Assembly: GCA_023419535.1 (NCBI GenBank)
Contig: JAEZXX010000044.1
Span: 1 to 52,095, forward strand
Length of the DNA: 52,095 bases
Direction of reading: 5' to 3'
Source of the DNA: Pseudomonadota bacterium
GTDB lineage: Bacteria; Pseudomonadota; Alphaproteobacteria; Rhizobiales; Rhizobiaceae
Shown piece after piece: positions 49,210-52,095 of this stretch. The notes beneath the pieces were generated by a model. The model was not told the DNA's origin and did not search any database. It worked only from the letters and a program-made list of their open reading frames with translations. How positions within the stretch are numbered: the stretch's first letter is position 1; the number at the start of each line of letters is the position of its first letter. The position numbers and the translations under genes are program-made.

Positions 49210-50601
49210 TCAGGCGAAGCCGGCCGTCTCGGCCGGCCGGGGGCGGCCGAGCGCCGCCTCGACCGCCCGGCCGACGCGCAGGAGCCGGGCGTCCTCGCCA
49301 TTGTCCAGCATCAGCTGGAGCCCCACCGGCAAGGCGCCCGGATCGCCGGGAAGCGGGATCGACAGCCCGCACTGGGCGAACATGTTGCCGGGCTGCGAAT
49401 TGCGCGTGATCCCCATCGTCAGCTCCATGGCGCGCTTGGGATCGTCGAACTCGGCGACGGGGGCGGCCTGGATCGCGGTCGCGGGCGTCAGCCAGCCGTC
49501 GAGGCCGCGCATCCGCTCGCGGGCGAGCCGCACCAGCGCCTGACGGCGCGACAGGGCCCGGATGTAGGTGTCGGCCGAAACGCCGAGCCCGGCGGTGATG
49601 CGCGCGGCGACCAGCGGATCGATGTCGGCCTTCCCGGCCTCGAACCGGTCGCGGCCGAGGCCGGCGAGAAGCTCGGGGCCGAGCACGGCGGGAAAGATCG
49701 TCTCGCGCTCGCGAGCTTCGGGAACGGCGATCTCGACGAGGCGGGCGCCGGCCTGCCGCAGCGTCTCCAGCGCGCCTTCCACGCGCGCCGAGACGCCCGG
49801 TTCGAGCCCCTCGTAGAAATAGGCGCGCGGCACGCCGAAGCTCATGCCGGAGAGGTCCGCGGCGCTCGGCTGCGCCGCCTCCGCGTCGAGCGCACCGAAG
49901 GCGAGGTCGAGATCCTCGACGCTTCTGGCCAGGAGACCGATCGTGTCGAAGGTGGGCGACAGCGGCAGCACGCCGTCGCGCGGCCAGCGACCGTCGCTGG
50001 TCTTCAGGCCGGCGATGCCGCACAGCGCGGCGGGCACGCGCACCGACCCGCCGGTGTCGCTGCCGATGGCCAGGCCGCACAGGCCGGCCGCGACCGCGGC
50101 GGCCGAGCCGCTGCTGGAGCCACCCGGTATGCGGTGGGTGCCGGCATCGGCCGGGTTCCACGGCGTGCCCCGCACCGCGTTGATGCCGACGGCGCCGAAG
50201 GCGAACTCGACCGTGCGGGTCTTGCCCAGGATGACGCAGCCGGCGGCACGCAGACGCGCCACGAACCGCCCCTCCTCCCCGATGAAGTCGCCCAGATCGA
50301 GCCGCGAGCCGCCCGTCGCGGGCAGGCCGCGGACGGCCAGGATGTCCTTGACCGCGACGGGCACGCCCATCAGCGGACCGAGATCGGTGCCGGAAGCCAG
50401 CAGCGCGTCGATCGCGCGGGCCGCGGCCAGCGCCCGGTCCGCGTCGACGATCTCGTACGCGCCGACGCGTCCGTCCAGCGCGGCGATGCGCGACAGATAG
50501 GCCTGCGTCACGCCCTCCGACGTCAGCCCGCCGTCGCGCAGCCGCGCCGCAAAGCCGGTGAGGCCGATCTCGGCAAGCGGATCGGCGGGTGTTTCGGTCA
50601 T
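49210..50601 (-). CDS. Amidase (amidase-signature family)
   Basis: 463-aa hydrolase of carboxamides with the Ser-cisSer-Lys triad: K85 (PVAVKD), cis-Ser S162 (PGGSSSGSAAAV) and nucleophile S186 (GSDTGGSVRVPA). The C-terminal half (NMFAQCGLSIPLPGDPGALPVGLQLM) matches AtzF/allophanate-hydrolase- and mandelamide-like amidases rather than GatA. Convergent with the TRAP operon and divergent from the DUF2848 gene, so it may release ammonia from the transported compound. Confidence 0.93.
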   Translation of the reverse strand: MTETPADPLAEIGLTGFAARLRDGGLTSEGVTQAYLSRIAALDGRVGAYEIVDADRALAAARAIDALLASGTDLGPLMGVPVAVKDILAVRGLPATGGSRLDLGDFIGEEGRFVARLRAAGCVILGKTRTVEFAFGAVGINAVRGTPWNPADAGTHRIPGGSSSGSAAAVAAGLCGLAIGSDTGGSVRVPAALCGIAGLKTSDGRWPRDGVLPLSPTFDTIGLLARSVEDLDLAFGALDAEAAQPSAADLSGMSFGVPRAYFYEGLEPGVSARVEGALETLRQAGARLVEIAVPEARERETIFPAVLGPELLAGLGRDRFEAGKADIDPLVAARITAGLGVSADTYIRALSRRQALVRLARERMRGLDGWLTPATAIQAAPVAEFDDPKRAMELTMGITRNSQPGNMFAQCGLSIPLPGDPGALPVGLQLMLDNGEDARLLRVGRAVEAALGRPRPAETAGFA

Positions 50602-50699
50602 CGGTCTCGTCCCTTTCGCTGAAATCGCATCGCACCGCCGCCCGCTGCCGGGCGACGGCTCAAGTCTGACGTTCGAAGTCGCATCAAGGAGCGAACCCC

Positions 50700-51386
50700 A
50701 TGAGCCATGTCTTCCAGGTCGCCAGCATCGGGGGCGCCGTCGAGGCGCGGTCCGTCGAGATCGGGCAGCTCGTCATCGCCGGCTGGGCGGGCCGCGACCG
50801 GGCCGCGGTCGAGGAGCACATCCGCGAACTGGAGGAGATCGGCGTCGCGCCGCCCTCCTCCACGCCCGTCTTCTACCGCACCGCGGCCGACGGGCTGACG
50901 CAGGCGGGCGGGCTGCAGATGCTCGGACCGGACACGTCCGGCGAGGTCGAGACGGTTCTGATCGCCTCCGGCGAGGACATCCTCGTCGCGGTCGGCTCGG
51001 ATCACACCGACCGGAAGCTGGAGAGCCATTCGATCGCGGCCTCCAAGCAGGTCTGCGCCAAGCCGGTCTCGGTCGAGGCCTGGCGTCTTGTCGACGTCGA
51101 GGACCACTGGGACGAACTGGTGCTGCGCGCCTATGCGACGATCGACGGCGAACGGGTGCTCTACCAGGAGGGACCCGTCTCCGGGCTCCTGCACCCGCGC
51201 GAGCTGTTCGAGAAATACGCCGGCAGCGAGCGGCTCGCGGCGGGAACGGCGATGTTCGGGGGCACGCTCGCCGTTCACGGCGGCATCCGGCCGGGCACGG
51301 CCTTCGAATGCGAGCTCCACGACCCGCGCCTCGGCCGCTCGATCACCCATTCCTATGCGATCGAGACCCTGCCCGTCGTCTCCTGA
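50700..51386 (+). CDS. DUF2848 domain protein
   Basis: 228-aa cytoplasmic protein of the DUF2848 family, function unknown. Recognisable elements are VIAGWAGRDRAAVEEHIRELEEIGVAPPSSTPVFYR, VAVGSDHTDRKLESHSIAASKQVCAKPV, and DHWDELVLRA. The fold relates to fumarylacetoacetate-hydrolase-like enzymes, so a hydrolase or lyase role is plausible. Starts 98 bp from the divergent amidase; such amidase-DUF2848 pairs are common near TRAP and amino-acid transporters. RBS AAGGAG precedes the ATG. Ends 10 bases before the homopolymer block. Confidence 0.88.
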   Translation: MSHVFQVASIGGAVEARSVEIGQLVIAGWAGRDRAAVEEHIRELEEIGVAPPSSTPVFYRTAADGLTQAGGLQMLGPDTSGEVETVLIASGEDILVAVGSDHTDRKLESHSIAASKQVCAKPVSVEAWRLVDVEDHWDELVLRAYATIDGERVLYQEGPVSGLLHPRELFEKYAGSERLAAGTAMFGGTLAVHGGIRPGTAFECELHDPRLGRSITHSYAIETLPVVS

Positions 51387-51396
51387 GGCACGGCCC

Positions 51397-51434
51397 GGGG
51401 GGGGGGGGCGCCCCCCCCCCCCCCCCCCCCCCCC
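51397..51434. other. G12-CG-C24 homopolymer block, probable assembly junction
   Basis: Twelve G (51397-51408), CG, then twenty-four C (51411-51434). Nothing similar occurs elsewhere in the window, and natural runs of this length are very rare. It separates alphaproteobacterial sequence from an actinobacterial-looking gene. This is best explained by poly-G read artefacts joining unrelated contigs. Confidence 0.85.
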
Positions 51435-51484
51435 GGACCCGCGCTTGGTGACCACCCGATGCTTCAGACGACGAGGTTGGACAG

Positions 51485-52095
51485 ATGACGGACGCCCCGG
51501 TCAGCACCCTTGTGACCGCCGCCGGGCTCGAACCGGCCCTGGACCCCGTGACCAGCTCGCCTGGCCCACGAGGCAAGGCCCGCAAGGCCCGCAAGAAGAA
51601 GGTGAAGGAGCCCAGACCCAAGATCACGTGGGACAGGATCAGGGCGCAGCGGGTCCTCCTCCTGATGGCCGTCCCGCTGCTGATGTACCAGATCCTGTTC
51701 AAGTACGTCCCGGTCTACGGCTGGGCGATCGCCTTCCAGGACTACAAGCCGGGTCGCGGCAGCATCTGGAACCAGGAGTGGGTCGGATTCGAGAACTGGG
51801 TCGACCTCTTCACCGGTGTCAACGGCGAACGGTTCCGCAGGGTCGTGATCAACACGGTGGGACAGTCCGTCCTGACCCTGCTCGTCGGGACGGTCGGGGC
51901 CATCGTCCTCGCGCTGCTGCTGAACGAGGTCAAGAACCTGCCGTTCAAGCGGGTCCTGCAGAACATCACATACATGCCCCACTTCCTCAGCTGGGTGATC
52001 GTGGCGAGCCTGGCATCGGTGGCGCTCTCGCTGCCCTCCTCGGGCGGGTTCATCAACCAGGCCCTCATGAGCCTGAACATCGTCGATGAACCGAT
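51485..52095 (+). CDS. ABC sugar transporter permease (LplB/YteP-like), 3' truncated; probably foreign to the rest of the window
   Basis: The frame from ATG 51485 stays open to the window end (203 codons). A ~45-residue N-terminal tail rich in Lys, Arg and Pro precedes VLLLMAVPLLMYQILFKYVPVYGWAIAFQDYKPGRGSIWNQEWVGFENW, the standard start of LplB-type permeases for oligosaccharide import in Gram-positive bacteria. It continues with VKNLPFKRVLQNITYMPHFLSWVIVA. RBS GAGG lies 8-9 bases upstream. It has no link to the neighbouring genes and follows the homopolymer block. Confidence 0.88.
   Translation, partial: MTDAPVSTLVTAAGLEPALDPVTSSPGPRGKARKARKKKVKEPRPKITWDRIRAQRVLLLMAVPLLMYQILFKYVPVYGWAIAFQDYKPGRGSIWNQEWVGFENWVDLFTGVNGERFRRVVINTVGQSVLTLLVGTVGAIVLALLLNEVKNLPFKRVLQNITYMPHFLSWVIVASLASVALSLPSSGGFINQALMSLNIVDEP

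Noticed and set aside
47471..50635. 1054-codon minus-strand frame spanning DctQ, DctM and the amidase
   Set aside because: Antisense and out-of-frame; composition is typical of codon-position GC bias, and real genes with motifs explain the region.
51397..51434. Interpretation of the G/C block as a natural terminator or slippery phase-variation tract
   Set aside because: Although G12-CG-C12 is self-complementary, the 24-base C run and the taxonomic switch across it fit an assembly artefact better; phase-variable tracts lie in or before coding sequence of the same genome.
51088..52089. Plus-strand frame reading through the homopolymer block
   Set aside because: It joins the wrong frame of the DUF2848 gene to the wrong frame of the LplB-like gene across a probable assembly junction.

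Overview
The window is a GC-rich (roughly two-thirds G+C) stretch of an alphaproteobacterial genome. It is densely packed with transporters and small catabolic operons. Gene content points to a Hyphomicrobiales (Rhizobiales) bacterium, perhaps Aurantimonadaceae-like: TRAP, TctC and RbsABC-type transporters, a CsgH-type curli locus, a Rhizobiales-style intergenic palindromic repeat, and an alphaproteobacterial GreA/GreB-family factor. The lineage is inferred from protein style only. No rRNA, tRNA, CRISPR array, phage or intact insertion sequence was seen. The last ~660 bases, after a G12-CG-C24 homopolymer block at 51397-51434, look like DNA from another (actinobacterial) organism joined by an assembly artefact.

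Layout. 1-1617: the end of a TRAP large permease, convergent with a small secreted protein. 1734-1905: an AraC-family remnant. 2021-12614 (minus strand): a ten-gene catabolic operon, read in order as RbsB-like binding protein, two-domain ABC ATPase, permease, E1-alpha, E1-beta, a lipoyl-lipoyl-PSBD-alpha/beta-hydrolase fusion, an AhpD-like CxxC protein, FGGY sugar kinase and two SDR dehydrogenases. A divergent SorC-family regulator (12749-13717) shares with it a perfect 16-bp-arm inverted repeat. 13718-14379: a terminator, a decayed TRAP binding-protein remnant and a second terminator. 14380-17573: TctC binding protein, CaiB/BaiF CoA-transferase and a divergent LysR regulator. 17583-17725: palindromic repeats. 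17742-22975: a complete five-gene peptide/nickel-type ABC transporter with ATGA-coupled genes. 23094-25045: GreA/GreB-family factor and a three-gene curli locus. 25173-26436: HxlR regulator divergent from an SDR. 26503-33996: a two-component system divergent from an isoquinoline 1-oxidoreductase-type molybdenum hydroxylase, followed by SDR, phospholipid N-methyltransferase-like and degenerate hydrolase genes. 33924-36267: an SDR and GlpD. 36522-44174: a nine-gene hydantoin operon. 44266-51386: LysR, DUF1445 hydro-lyase family protein, TRAP transporter, amidase and DUF2848 protein.

How the genes work together. The 2-12.7 kb operon imports a sugar- or polyol-like compound, oxidises it with SDRs, phosphorylates it with the FGGY kinase, and probably cleaves an alpha-hydroxyketone or 2-oxo intermediate to an acyl-CoA with an acetoin-dehydrogenase-like complex. 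No lipoamide dehydrogenase is encoded in it; an AhpD-like dithiol protein sits in its place. This is the best candidate for an undescribed pathway. The 36.5-44.2 kb operon imports and hydrolyses hydantoin-like compounds to amino acids using racemase, hydantoinase and carbamoylase. The 45-51 kb group looks like a transporter plus hydrolases for an amide- or lactam-type carboxylate.
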